Positions 42,312-50,875 of a DNA stretch of 64,000 nucleotides are shown here, piece after piece. Origin of the DNA: Kribbella sp. VKM Ac-2568 (GTDB lineage Bacteria; Actinomycetota; Actinomycetes; Propionibacteriales; Kribbellaceae); assembly GCF_004345365.1 (NCBI RefSeq), contig NZ_SLVF01000003.1:248001-312000 (forward strand). The letters are read 5' to 3'. Each line of letters begins with the position of its first letter. Position 1 is the stretch's first letter. A program made the translations under genes and the position numbers. The notes under the pieces were generated by a model. The model was not told the DNA's origin, ran no database searches, and worked only from the letters and a program-made list of their open reading frames with translations.

Positions 42312-43242
42312 GGGCTGGCGATCCTACCGACGACTCCACACTGCGCCGGCGATATTCGCTGGGCGTGAGACCGGACAACGTGCGGAAGCGGCGGGCGAAG
42401 TACGTGGGGTCGGGCCAGCCGACCGTGGCGCCGACGCGCGCGACCGGTAGCTGCGTGCGAGTCAGCAGCGCGGCAGCGTGCTCGGAGCGGACGCGGGCGA
42501 GGAAGTCCAGCGGGGAGAGACCGACCGACCTGCGGAACAGCCGGCCGAGGTAGGCCGGATCGAGGCTCACGGCCTTGGCCAACTCATCCAACCGCCACGG
42601 CTGGGCGGGCTCGGCTTCGATCCGGGCAATGCAATCGGTAACCGCAGGATGAACGAACGCCTCACCACCCGCCGAGCCGTGGGCACCGCCTGCACTCCGC
42701 CCCGGCCCGCTGCCCCGCTCTCCACTCCTGCTCCGCCGCTCGTGGGCGTCCCGGGCGTCCGCCAGAACGCCGAGGACGGTGACCAGGCGGCCGAGTACGC
42801 GGCCCGGGGTACGGCCGGTGAGGTTCAGGTCGGTGATCGCGGCGATCGCCTCCGTCGCCGCAGCCGCGCCGACGGATGCCACGTGGACGCCGTGTGCTCC
42901 GGCCGCGACGGGATCGGTCCAGAGCAGCCGACGGAACATCGGGATGTCCCGCAGCGCCGCGAACTCGGCACGCAGGGCCTGGGTGGAGATGCAGCAGTTG
43001 GCCACCGTCAGCTCGACGCACCCCGTGAAGGAGTGCCACGCGCCGGGCCGCAGCACGATCACCTCGCCGTGCCGCAGCCGTCGCTCGCCTCGACTAGTCA
43101 GGTGGCGACCTCGCCCCGGCCCGACAACGGCGATCTCGACGAAGTCATGGGTGTGCGCGGCGACGTCGGCGCTCAACTCGTGGATCCCACCGAACACCGG
43201 CCGCCCGTCGAACAACGCGTGCTCGTGCAGAGTCTCCGGCAT
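42220..43242 (-). CDS. AraC-family transcriptional regulator
   Basis: 340 residues. An N-terminal cupin (DVAAHTHDFVEIAVVGPGRG, HGEVIVLRPGAWHSF) senses a ligand, and the C-terminal double helix-turn-helix is WRLDELAKAVSLDPAYLGRL, SVGLSPLDFLARVRSEHAAA and RVGATVGWPDPTYFARRFRT. After the DNA-binding domain a low-complexity tail of about 40 residues runs into the SUMF1 gene. It is divergent from the PhyH-type dioxygenase gene, with tandem direct repeats between them, and probably activates that gene. Confidence 0.85.
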   Translation of the reverse strand: MPETLHEHALFDGRPVFGGIHELSADVAAHTHDFVEIAVVGPGRGRHLTSRGERRLRHGEVIVLRPGAWHSFTGCVELTVANCCISTQALRAEFAALRDIPMFRRLLWTDPVAAGAHGVHVASVGAAAATEAIAAITDLNLTGRTPGRVLGRLVTVLGVLADARDAHERRSRSGERGSGPGRSAGGAHGSAGGEAFVHPAVTDCIARIEAEPAQPWRLDELAKAVSLDPAYLGRLFRRSVGLSPLDFLARVRSEHAAALLTRTQLPVARVGATVGWPDPTYFARRFRTLSGLTPSEYRRRSVESSVGSPAHGPHRNTRDDRHPVGPGDPLRPADPADLGG

Positions 43243-43263
43243 GTCGTGATCGTACGAGTGCTT

Positions 43264-43295
43264 GCCGCGATCGGCCTAGCCTCTGGCCGCGATCG
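43264..43295 (+). promoter_or_regulatory. tandem direct repeat, candidate AraC operator
   Basis: GCCGCGATCG occurs at 43264-43273 and again at 43286-43295, exactly 22 bp apart, two helical turns. AraC proteins typically bind two such same-strand half-sites. The second copy ends 17 bases before the PhyH start codon. Confidence 0.55.
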
Positions 43296-43312
43296 CCGAG
43301 CAGTCTGGATTC

Positions 43313-44155
43313 ATGGAGAAAACAGCATCCCTGGCCACGGAGTCCGATCTCGACAGCGCCGGCCGTATCCCGGGCGAGCTCGTCGATTCCTACCGGCAGA
43401 ACGGATTCGTCCGAGTCCGTGGCGTCCTGCAGCCGGAGGAGGTCGAGCACTTCCGCGGCGCTGCGGCGGCGTACCTGGAACAGCACCGGGCCGAGAGCCT
43501 CGAGAAAGGCGGGGTCTTCAGCCAGCTCGTCAACGTCTGGCAGCGTGACGAGACCATCCGGGAGCTCACCCTGCACCCGGGACTGGCCGCGGTGGCCGAG
43601 CAACTGGCAGGCATCCCGCTGCGGATCTGGCACGACCAGATGCTGGTGAAGGAGCCGCACAACAACGCGGCGACCGAGTTCCATCAGGACCGCCCGTACT
43701 GGCCGCACGCGAACGACCGGCAGTCCCTGTCGGCATGGATCGCGCTGGTCGACGTACCGCCGGAGCGCGGCTGCATGACCTTCCTCCCCGGCACCCAGAA
43801 CCGCACAGGCCTCCGCCCGCAAGACCTCCACTCCGAGGACGACCTCTTCGAAGTAGACCCCTCACTCCGCTGGCTCCCCCGCGTGACGGTCCCCCTCCGC
43901 GCCGGCGACTGCACCTTCCACAACAGCTACACCGGCCATATGGCCCTACCCAACACCACCGACCTGGCCCGCCTGGCCCACGTCAACATCTACATGGACG
44001 CCAACACCACCTACAACAACACCCCCCACGTCATCACCGACCCCCTCAACCTGCCCCCCAACGCCCCCCTCAACGCCCCCACCTTCCCGCGACCCGCCAG
44101 TGACCGGGGCTGTGGACAAACGACGGCAGACCGAGTCGCCCACGGGGTAGCCTGA
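43313..44155 (+). CDS. phytanoyl-CoA dioxygenase (PhyH)-family Fe(II)/2OG oxygenase
   Basis: 280 residues. The iron facial triad is visible: His and Asp in TEFHQDRPYWPHAND and the distal His in TFHNSYTGHMALPNTTD region. The 2-oxoglutarate-binding part precedes LARLAHVNIYMDANTTYNN. N-terminal SYRQNGFVRVRGVLQPEEVE is characteristic of PhyH proteins. Bacterial members hydroxylate acyl, sugar or natural-product substrates. Control by the divergent AraC protein is likely. The downstream antitoxin gene starts four bases after the stop. Confidence 0.85.
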   Translation: MEKTASLATESDLDSAGRIPGELVDSYRQNGFVRVRGVLQPEEVEHFRGAAAAYLEQHRAESLEKGGVFSQLVNVWQRDETIRELTLHPGLAAVAEQLAGIPLRIWHDQMLVKEPHNNAATEFHQDRPYWPHANDRQSLSAWIALVDVPPERGCMTFLPGTQNRTGLRPQDLHSEDDLFEVDPSLRWLPRVTVPLRAGDCTFHNSYTGHMALPNTTDLARLAHVNIYMDANTTYNNTPHVITDPLNLPPNAPLNAPTFPRPASDRGCGQTTADRVAHGVA

Positions 44156-44159
44156 GGCT

Positions 44160-44450
44160 ATGACTGCTCAGCCGTTACATGGGTCACCGGATGATCCGGC
44201 GGAGATCCTGCGCGCGCTGCCGGAGCAGTGGCACGAGCAGTTCTTGAGCGAATATCACAGTGCGCTCGAGGCCGCGCATGAAGTCTGGCGGTTCCAGCAG
44301 TTGCGCGAAGTACTGCACATCTGGCATCTCCGGGCCGTCGCCTACTCGAATCCAGCTTTCGAAGAGGCTGCTCAGGCCGTCCGTGAGAACCGCACCGATG
44401 AGTTCGTGCCTGCCGATCACGTCCTTCCCGGCTGGGCCGATCGGCAGTGA
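44160..44450 (+). CDS. DUF6247-type antitoxin-like protein
   Basis: 96 residues, helical: AEILRALPEQWHEQFLSEYH, HEVWRFQQLREVLHIWHLRA, and the end VRENRTDEFVPADHVLPGWA. I associate this pattern with DUF6247 proteins encoded before RelE/ParE-like genes in actinobacteria. The stop overlaps the start of the toxin-like gene (GTGA, 44447-44450), the usual antitoxin-toxin coupling. It is expected to bind its toxin and the operon promoter. Confidence 0.7.
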   Translation: MTAQPLHGSPDDPAEILRALPEQWHEQFLSEYHSALEAAHEVWRFQQLREVLHIWHLRAVAYSNPAFEEAAQAVRENRTDEFVPADHVLPGWADRQ

Positions 44451-44691
44451 CCTACCGCGTGGAGTTCCACGCGTCCGCACTGGCACAGCTGCAAGGACTT
44501 CCGCCGACGGCTTTCGACGCCTTGGTCGACCGGGTCAGCAAGCTGGTGGACGCTCCCTGGGAGGCACAGCCCCTCTACCTCGACCAGCCGAGTTCCGTCA
44601 GAGTTTGTTCGGTGAGTTCGGTCTGCTGTCCTTCCATGTCGACGACCAGAACAGCGTGCTGAGGATCTTCGACGTGACCTGGGTCGGCTGA
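44447..44691 (+). pseudogene. RelE/ParE-type toxin gene with a frameshift
   Basis: From GTG 44447 the frame encodes YRVEFHASALAQLQGLPPTA and VDRVSKLVDAPWEAQPLYLD, a normal RelE/ParE start. After Pro at 44588-44590 it drifts to nonsense, whereas re-using G44590 as the first base of the next codon (one base missing) gives EFRQSLFGEFGLLSFHVDDQ and VLRIFDVTWVG with a stop at 44689-44691. The split product lacks the C-terminal catalytic strand, so the toxin is probably inactive, while the antitoxin is intact. A sequencing error cannot be excluded. Confidence 0.7.
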
Positions 44692-44758
44692 GCCGCCGTC
44701 AGAGGCCCAACACCTGCGGGTTGTCCACTTCCCGGGGCAAGGCGTGGTGAGATTGGGT

Positions 44759-45331
44759 ATGGGTGAATTGGTGCGGAAGGGGTTCGGGCTGCCTGAGGGG
44801 GTGTTGGGGCGGGTCGGCGGGTGGTTGATGGTTCGGGGGAACGGGCCGATCGAGAAGCACCTGGTGAAGCTGGCGGGGTTGCAGTCGAAGGAGCATGTGG
44901 TGGTGCTCGGGCCCGGGCCTGGAGTGGGCCTGCGGGCGGCGGCGAAGTACAGCGGGATCGTGGTGGGGATCGATCCTTCGGACACGATGTTGCTGGCCGC
45001 GCGGGAGCGGTGCTCCGACCTGGTGGAGATCGGGAAGGTGCAACTCGTCCGCGGGGCTGCCGGCGACACGCACCAGCCGGAGCAGTCGGCGAGCGTGGTC
45101 CTGTCGGTCAACAACGTGCAGCTCTGGGAGGACCGGCCGGCCGCGTACGCCGAGATCCGCCGCATCCTGAAGCCGAACGGCCGGCTGCTCATCGCCGTCC
45201 ATCAGAAGTGGGCACCCACCAACCTCGCCACCGAACTCACCACAGCAGGCTTCACCAACGTCACCTCAACCACGTGGGACCCACCCGGCCGCCTGGCCTC
45301 CACCGCCGCGATCTACACAGCCAACCGTTAA
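44759..45331 (+). CDS. class I SAM-dependent methyltransferase
   Basis: 190 residues from ATG 44759 (GTG 44744 would add five). The motifs are HVVVLGPGPGVGLRAAAKYS (motif I), GIVVGIDPSDTMLLAARERC (motif II), ASVVLSVNNVQLWEDRPAAY and IRRILKPNGRLLIAVHQKW. An N-terminal helical region with GRVGGWLMVRGNGPIEKHLV precedes the core. Substrate unknown. Convergent with a decayed kinase gene whose readable sequence begins just beyond. Confidence 0.8.
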   Translation: MGELVRKGFGLPEGVLGRVGGWLMVRGNGPIEKHLVKLAGLQSKEHVVVLGPGPGVGLRAAAKYSGIVVGIDPSDTMLLAARERCSDLVEIGKVQLVRGAAGDTHQPEQSASVVLSVNNVQLWEDRPAAYAEIRRILKPNGRLLIAVHQKWAPTNLATELTTAGFTNVTSTTWDPPGRLASTAAIYTANR

Positions 45332-45339
45332 ACCAATCC

Positions 45340-45775
45340 GCAGCGATCCGATCAGCCGTCTCAATCCCCATCCGCGGTTGGCCATGCAGCCTTTCCCAGA
45401 AGGCTGAGCTCACCATGCGAGCCTGCGTCGCCCGTACTGCGAGATCGCGGTCGACCTCGGCGATCGTCGCGGCGTCGAAGGCGGCCGTCCCCGCGTAGCC
45501 CTTGGGGTCGATCGCCAACCAGGGTTCACGATCCGAGCGCAGCGCGTTGGCGAAATGCAGATCCCCATGCATCAAGGTCGCGGTGTCATCAACACCGAAA
45601 GCCCGCGGTCGACCGGCACGATCAGGTCGACCTGCCCGTGCGTCCACGGACCCTCCACCATGCAGGACCAGAGGGACAGGTAGCGCTCGACAAGGCCTGG
45701 CAGCGCAGCGATCCAGGAACGACCGACGCTGCCTTCGCGCTCGATGATGGTCGAGGCGAAGGCAGCGGGGATCAT
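45340..45775 (-). pseudogene. streptomycin-6-kinase-like (APH(6)) gene with internal deletion
   Basis: From 45775 one frame reads MIPAAFASTIIEREGSVGRS, LPGLVERYLSLWSCMVEGPW and GQVDLIVPVDR, the N-lobe start of APH(6)-type kinases. Another frame continues directly with DTATLMHGDLHFANALRSDR and EPWLAIDPKGYAGTAAFDAA, the catalytic loop and DFG-equivalent. About 120 residues in between, including most of the N-lobe and hinge, are gone. The product cannot fold as a kinase. Confidence 0.65.
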
Positions 45776-45854
45776 CCGCCCACTCTAGGCAGGCTCGGCA
45801 GGTCAAGTGCTCTAGGAGGACCCGCAGAAAGCGCAGGCCAGCTGGCCCGGGGGT

Positions 45855-47282
45855 TCAGGCAGCGACGGCGGCTTCGGTGATGGTTTCGGCGTCGGGCTGC
45901 AGTTGCGGCGACGCGAGAGTCAGGAACACGTTGGCTGCGGCGAAGCCGGCGGCGACCACGAGGCCTCGCTGGAAGCCGTCCACCAGAGCCTGTTGCTGGG
46001 CGACTCCGTGCGCCAGAGCGTCCGTAGTACGGGTGATCGACAGCGTGGTCACGATCGCGAGACCGAGCGCGCCACCCACCTGGTACATCGCGTTGACGAC
46101 ACCGGACGCTGCGCCGGCCTCGTGGTGCTCGACCTCGGAGACCGCGGTGATCTGCCCGGGCACGCCGACTCCGATGATGCCGAAGCCGAAGATGATCAGC
46201 CCAGGCAGCAACTGGCTCGCGTAGCTACCCGTCGCGTCAGCCTGCGACAGCAGCAACAACCCCACAACACTGAGCACTGCTCCCGTCAACTGCACAGTTC
46301 GGGTGCCGACCCGCTGGACCATTTGCGACGCGATCGCCGCGCCGAGGATCGCCGCGCCACCCATCGGCAGGAAGTGCACGCCCGCCTCGAGCGCCGAGTC
46401 ACCGCGCACCTGCTGCAGGTAGATCGCGGTCAGGAAGAACATGGAGAGGAACCCCGCGCCGTTCAGCGCCAGCGAACCACTGGACACACTGAGCGCCCGT
46501 GATCGGAACAACCGCAGCGGAACCAGCGGAGCCTTCGACCGCGCCTCCACCATCACGAAGGCAGCCAGCAGAACCACACCGCCAACCAGGAAGGTCATCA
46601 CCTCGGCCGAACCCCACCCCTTCGGCTCCGACCGCACTACGCCGTACACGACCGACAGCAGACCTGCGGTCCCGAGTACTGCGCCCGCGGTGTCGAAGGC
46701 GCGGTTGCCGTTCTGACCGTGCCGGGTATCGCGGACGAAGACCGGGATGACCGCGACCAGGGCGATCACGATCGGCACGTTGACGAAGAAGACCCACTGC
46801 CAGCTGAGCGAATCCACCAGCAGGCCGCCGGCCACGACGCCGAGGGTGCCGCCGAGTCCGGCGAGACCACCCCAGACACCCATCGCGATGTTCCGCTCGC
46901 GCCCGTGGGCGAAGGTGACCGTCAGGATCGCCAGCGCCGCCGGTGACAGCAGAGCACCGCCGAGACCTTGTACTGCGCGGGCGCCGATCAGGAATTCCGG
47001 CGAGTTCGAGAGGCCCGCGATCAGCGAGGTGGCGCCGAACAGCAGCAGGCCGGCGATGAACACCCGGCGGGGGCCGAGCAGGTCCGCCATCCGGCCGCCC
47101 AGCAGCAGGAAGCCGCCGAACAACAGGGTGTACGCGTTGATCACCCACTGCAGGGAGTCGGGGGAGAAGTTGAGGTCCGCCTGGATCTCAGGCAGCGCGA
47201 CGTTCACGATCGTCACGTCGAGCACCACGATGAACTGCGCTAGGGCCAACACCGCGAGTGTCGCCCAGGGACTGCGTCGCAT
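45855..47282 (-). CDS. MFS multidrug exporter, DHA2 (14-helix) type
   Basis: 475 residues with 14 predicted helices. Motif D1-type opening LAQFIVVLDVTIVNVALPEI, motif A GGRMADLLGPRRVFIAGLLL, motif C-like VWGGLAGLGGTLGVVAGGLL, and WQWVFFVNVPIVIALVAVIP after helix 6 are classic EmrB/QacA features. Such pumps export lipophilic cations, antibiotics or dyes by proton antiport. It is divergent from tetR at 47372, whose product very likely represses it. Substrate unknown. Confidence 0.9.
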   Translation of the reverse strand: MRRSPWATLAVLALAQFIVVLDVTIVNVALPEIQADLNFSPDSLQWVINAYTLLFGGFLLLGGRMADLLGPRRVFIAGLLLFGATSLIAGLSNSPEFLIGARAVQGLGGALLSPAALAILTVTFAHGRERNIAMGVWGGLAGLGGTLGVVAGGLLVDSLSWQWVFFVNVPIVIALVAVIPVFVRDTRHGQNGNRAFDTAGAVLGTAGLLSVVYGVVRSEPKGWGSAEVMTFLVGGVVLLAAFVMVEARSKAPLVPLRLFRSRALSVSSGSLALNGAGFLSMFFLTAIYLQQVRGDSALEAGVHFLPMGGAAILGAAIASQMVQRVGTRTVQLTGAVLSVVGLLLLSQADATGSYASQLLPGLIIFGFGIIGVGVPGQITAVSEVEHHEAGAASGVVNAMYQVGGALGLAIVTTLSITRTTDALAHGVAQQQALVDGFQRGLVVAAGFAAANVFLTLASPQLQPDAETITEAAVAA

Positions 47283-47303
47283 GACTACCTCACAGGAGAT
47301 CTG

Positions 47304-47364
47304 TCTACGTTGTATGTATACGCCGTATGCGTACCTAGTACACGCTAGGTCTACGTTGTAAACT
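47304..47364. promoter_or_regulatory. operator/promoter region between the MFS and TetR genes
   Basis: TCTACGTTGTA occurs twice as a direct repeat (from about 47304 and from 47350). ACCTAG (47333-47338) and CTAGGT (47345-47350) form a perfect dyad with six-base centre. TAAACT (47359-47364) is a plausible -10 for tetR, placing the transcription start next to its GTG at 47372, that is a leaderless message. Confidence 0.5.
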
Positions 47365-47371
47365 TGTCAAC

Positions 47372-48061
47372 GTGGCGACGATCAGCAAGGAGACCGCTAA
47401 GCGGCTCGACCCGGACAAGCTCGCGGCGACCGCGCTGGAGATCGCCGATGCCGAAGGCCTGGACGCGGTCACCATCCGGCGGCTGGCCCAGCTCCACGAC
47501 GTCACCCCGATGGCGCTCTACCGGCACTTCAGCGACAAGAACGACCTGCTCGCCGCGATCGGCGACCGGCTGCTGGCCGACATCCGGCTGCCGGAGCCGA
47601 ACGACGACCGCTGGGATCTCCAGCTCCGGGCCGTCCTGACCGCCTTCGTCGACGCGCTCCGACCGCATCCGAAGGCGGCCGACCTGACGCTGTACCGGAT
47701 CCTGGTGTCCGAGGCGGGCCTGGCGATGGCCGAGCGGACGATGGAACTGCTCACCTCGGGCGGCTTCTCCGTCGACGACGCGGCCGAGGTGGGCCGGCAG
47801 TCGCTGTGCTCGCTGATCACCCTGGTGACGACCGAGCCGGGCGCGAACGAGGACACGGATCCGATCGCCCGGGAGGACGCACTCCGGGTCAAGCGCGCGG
47901 CTCTGGCAGCCTTGCCCCCTAGGCGCTACCCGCTGATCTCTGCCGCCGCGGATACCCTGATCTGCCCGTCCTCGACAGATCGCTACTACTCGCTGGGGAT
48001 GGACCTGGTCGTGGCCGGCATCCGCGGAGTACTGACCGATCTGCAAGAGGAGAAGAAGTAG
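47372..48061 (+). CDS. TetR-family repressor (TetR_C class)
   Basis: 229 residues from GTG 47372. DNA-binding region is LAATALEIADAEGLDAVTIR then RLAQLHDVTPMALYRHFSDK, close to the classical TetR class with C-terminal ligand domain (ALRPHPKAADLTLYRILVSE). It shares an 89-bp intergenic region with the MFS pump and probably represses both. The gene is translationally coupled to the GNAT gene (TAGTG, one-base overlap at 48061), giving a TetR-GNAT operon opposite the pump. Confidence 0.88.
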   Translation: MATISKETAKRLDPDKLAATALEIADAEGLDAVTIRRLAQLHDVTPMALYRHFSDKNDLLAAIGDRLLADIRLPEPNDDRWDLQLRAVLTAFVDALRPHPKAADLTLYRILVSEAGLAMAERTMELLTSGGFSVDDAAEVGRQSLCSLITLVTTEPGANEDTDPIAREDALRVKRAALAALPPRRYPLISAAADTLICPSSTDRYYSLGMDLVVAGIRGVLTDLQEEKK

Positions 48062-48630
48062 TGGTCGTCAGCACTGTCACCTACCTGGAGATGACCAGCG
48101 CGGACGAGATCGTGCCGGCGCGACTTCCCGAAGAACCCCTGGAGATCAGGCGGGTCGAGGAGATCTCCCCTGAGTTCAGCCGCTTCCTCTACGCATCGGT
48201 GGGCGGCGACTGGCACTGGACCGAGAAGCTGACCTGGACCTGGTCCCGCTGGGTCGAGCACCTCAGCCGACCCGGTTTCGAGACCTGGGTGGCCTGGGTC
48301 GGCGGTACGCCCGCCGGCTACATCGCGCTGAAGGCGGACGGCACCGAGGTCGAGGTGGAGAACTTCGGACTGCTGCCGGGGTTCATCGGCCGCGGAATCG
48401 GCGGCCACCTTCTCACCGCGGGGCTGCTACACGCCTGGACGATGCCCGACCGTCACCCCGAACTCGAACCGGTCACCCGCGTCTGGCTGCACACCAACAC
48501 CCTCGACGGCCCCTACGCCCTGGCAAACTACGAGGCCCGCGGCCTCCGCCAGTACAAGTCGGTCGACGAGGAACGCCCGGACGCCGACGGCCCACCACCC
48601 GGCCCCTGGCCCGGCGCCGAACGCCCATAG
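48061..48630 (+). CDS. GNAT-family N-acetyltransferase
   Basis: 189 residues from GTG 48061. Acetyl-CoA-binding motif A is VENFGLLPGFIGRGIGGHLL then TAGLLHAWTM (R/Q-x-x-G-x-G/A form), preceded by the strand WVAWVGGTPAGYIALKADGT. The final strand is in LANYEARGLRQYKS. The C-terminal tail is Pro-rich. The acceptor is not known; a place downstream of an efflux repressor would fit modification of the same toxic compound, but this is inference. Confidence 0.82.
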   Translation: MVVSTVTYLEMTSADEIVPARLPEEPLEIRRVEEISPEFSRFLYASVGGDWHWTEKLTWTWSRWVEHLSRPGFETWVAWVGGTPAGYIALKADGTEVEVENFGLLPGFIGRGIGGHLLTAGLLHAWTMPDRHPELEPVTRVWLHTNTLDGPYALANYEARGLRQYKSVDEERPDADGPPPGPWPGAERP

Positions 48631-48698
48631 TTCCCCAGCCACAGTTGGCGGCCACAGTTCGCCGGCCACCGAAGCATCACGGGCTTAGCGTTGCGGCC

Positions 48699-49319
48699 AT
48701 GAGCAGAGAAGAACTTCGGCAGCGCTACCTGGAGATCAACGGTGTCCACCCGATGAGCCGGGCCGACGACGCCTATGTGACAAGGCAATTCAGGGTTCTC
48801 GAGGAGCTCTGCGCTGAGCAGGGTCGTGACGTCGAGGCGGTCCGGCGCCTCATGCTCGACGGCGAACTGCCGATGCCGGGCTACCTCCGCTCGGACGGCG
48901 CCGAGATGGTCCCGGCCGACCTGTTCGCACTCGCGGACGAGCACGGCGAAGGCCTCCGTGAGTGGTTCGTCGGCCAGTGGTCTGACGTTGCCGCCGGCAA
49001 CGAAGAGTGGGACTCATACCTGAGCGGGCAGTACGTCTGCCTGCATTCGGTGACGCCGACCACCATCCAGCGCAAGGACCAACTGATGCGGGCCATCGAC
49101 GCGACGACCAATCCGGCCGACCTGAAGCCCCTCGTCGACGAACTGGACGAACTCGAGCCCGAGTTCGCCGCCTACGACCGGCTGCGCTTCGACGGCCCGG
49201 TCTCCCGCGACACCCACATCACCGCGGTCCGGGCTCGGCTCCATTCATCCGCGCTCAACGGGATCGAGTCGATCAAGAAGAACGCCGCCGACGCGAACGT
49301 CGACGACCAGACCTCCTGA
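48699..49319 (+). CDS. DUF6058-like hypothetical protein
   Basis: 206 residues from ATG 48699. Helical, with YLEINGVHPMSRADDAYVTR, VRRLMLDGELPMPGYLRSDG, then GLREWFVGQWSDVAAGNEEW and DSYLSGQYVCLHSVTPTTIQ. The FxxQW and EEW-DSYLSGQYVCL segments fit what I recall of DUF6058 proteins. No function is known. A bidirectional terminator follows. Confidence 0.7.
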   Translation: MSREELRQRYLEINGVHPMSRADDAYVTRQFRVLEELCAEQGRDVEAVRRLMLDGELPMPGYLRSDGAEMVPADLFALADEHGEGLREWFVGQWSDVAAGNEEWDSYLSGQYVCLHSVTPTTIQRKDQLMRAIDATTNPADLKPLVDELDELEPEFAAYDRLRFDGPVSRDTHITAVRARLHSSALNGIESIKKNAADANVDDQTS

Positions 49320-49333
49320 AGCGGCGTCACCCG

Positions 49334-49369
49334 AACCGGCAGGACCTCCCAGCGGAGCTCCTGCCGGTT
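49334..49369. terminator. bidirectional terminator hairpin
   Basis: AACCGGCAGGA (49334-49344) pairs with TCCTGCCGGTT (49359-49369), and CTCC/GGAG pair inside. It lies between convergent genes ending at 49319 and 49377. Confidence 0.75.
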
Positions 49370-49376
49370 CCGTCGT

Positions 49377-49739
49377 TCAGAGACCGACCTCGAAGACGAC
49401 CGGCCGTACTTCGACGCCGAGTCCCTCGATGCTCGCGTCCGGGATCATCGCCGCCAGCTCGTGGGCCCGCTCGGGGGTCGCGCAGTCCAGCAGGTAGTAG
49501 CCGGCCAGGAACTCCTTGGCCTCCAGGAACGGCCCGTCCGTCACCGCGGGCACGCCGTCGCGAACCTTCACCACCGCCGTCTTGGCCGGCTCGGCCAGCG
49601 CGACCGTGCTGTGGAACTCGCCCGACTCCTTCACCAGAGCCATGAACTTCTCGTGGCCGCTGAAGATCGCCTGCTGCTCGTCCTCGCTCAGCGCCGCCAG
49701 CACGTCGGGATTGATGTTCAGGACCAGTAGGTATTTCAC
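49377..49739 (-). CDS. YciI-family protein
   Basis: 120 residues: MKYLLVLNINPDVLAALSED, then KVRDGVPAVTDGPFLEAKEF with the DGPF/EAKE motif, and FLAGYYLLDCATPERAHELA. YciI-like proteins are small ferredoxin-like folds with a His-Asp pair and are sometimes fused to ECF sigma factors; none lies next to it here. Role unknown. Divergent from the ammonia-lyase. Confidence 0.85.
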   Translation of the reverse strand: MKYLLVLNINPDVLAALSEDEQQAIFSGHEKFMALVKESGEFHSTVALAEPAKTAVVKVRDGVPAVTDGPFLEAKEFLAGYYLLDCATPERAHELAAMIPDASIEGLGVEVRPVVFEVGL

Positions 49740-49857
49740 GATGTCTCCTTAGCCGTCGGCTCCCGGTTCGGGAACCTCTCGTCATCAGTACGGAGCCGAC
49801 TCCGCGCCCTTGACATCGCGATGCTACGAAGATCGCCGGGCCAAGTAGCGTCTGCGT

Positions 49858-50820
49858 ATGGCTGAGCTGACTCTCGACGACATCCGCGCCGCGGCGGAGC
49901 GGATCGCAGGCACCGCACACCGTACGCCCGTCCTCACCTCGCGCACCCTGAACGACCGGGTCGGCGCCGAGGTCTTCCTCAAGGCGGAGAACTTCCAGCG
50001 GATCGGGGCGTTCAAGTTCCGCGGCGCGTTCAACGCGATCAGCCGGCTGACCGAGGACCAACTGGCACGCGGCGTCGCGGCGTACTCGTCCGGGAACCAC
50101 GCCCAGGCGGTCGCGCTGGCAGCGCGGCTGGCCGGCACCAGCGCGGTGATCCTGATGCCGACGGACGCGCCGCCGACGAAGATGGCCGCCACCCGCGGGT
50201 ACGGCGCCGAGGTGGTCACCTACGACCGGTATGCCCAGGACCGGGCGGCTCTTGCCCAGCAGCTCGCGGTCGAGCGCGGCCTGACGCTGATTCCGCCGTA
50301 CGACCACTACGACGTGATGGCCGGGCAAGGCACGGTCGCGCTGGAGCTGATCGAGGAGGTCGGGCCGCTCGGCGCGCTGCTCGTCCCAATCGGAGGCGGT
50401 GGGCTGATCGCCGGCTGCGCGACGGCCGCCACCGCCCTGTCCCCGGGGATCCGGGTGATCGGGGTCGAGCCGGCCGCGGGTGACGACACCGCCCGATCGC
50501 TCGCCGCCGGCAAGCGGATCGAGATCGCCGTACCGCGGACGATCGCCGACGGCCAGGCGATCGCCACCCCTGGCGAGCTGACCTTCGCGGTGAACAAGGA
50601 ACTGGTGGACAGCGTCGAACTGGTCAGCGACGACGAGATCCGGGCGGCGATGGCGTTCGCGTTCGAGCGGCTGAAGATCGTCGTCGAGCCGAGTGGCGCG
50701 AGTGCCCTGGCCGCGCTGCTGAACGGCCGGATGAAGGCGCTCCCGGACCGCGTCGGCGTGGTGATCTCAGGCGGGAACGTGGGCCTCGAGCGGTTCCTCG
50801 AACTGCTCGGCCGGGGCTGA
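49858..50820 (+). CDS. PLP-dependent threonine/serine ammonia-lyase or racemase
   Basis: 320 residues, fold type II. Schiff-base Lys is in ENFQRIGAFKFRGAFNAISR; the substrate loop is AAYSSGNHAQAVALAARLAG, the phosphate-binding loop LVPIGGGGLIAGCATAATAL, and a Ser near the pyridine N in VVISGGNVGLERFL region. There is no C-terminal ACT regulatory domain, so it is the short catabolic form: threonine dehydratase, serine racemase or threo-3-hydroxyaspartate ammonia-lyase. These cannot be separated by eye. Monocistronic and followed by a terminator. Confidence 0.85.
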   Translation: MAELTLDDIRAAAERIAGTAHRTPVLTSRTLNDRVGAEVFLKAENFQRIGAFKFRGAFNAISRLTEDQLARGVAAYSSGNHAQAVALAARLAGTSAVILMPTDAPPTKMAATRGYGAEVVTYDRYAQDRAALAQQLAVERGLTLIPPYDHYDVMAGQGTVALELIEEVGPLGALLVPIGGGGLIAGCATAATALSPGIRVIGVEPAAGDDTARSLAAGKRIEIAVPRTIADGQAIATPGELTFAVNKELVDSVELVSDDEIRAAMAFAFERLKIVVEPSGASALAALLNGRMKALPDRVGVVISGGNVGLERFLELLGRG

Positions 50821-50875
50821 ACTCGGGGAGCCTGCGTACGCACTGTGCCCGTTGTCACACAGAGCCACCGGTCGA

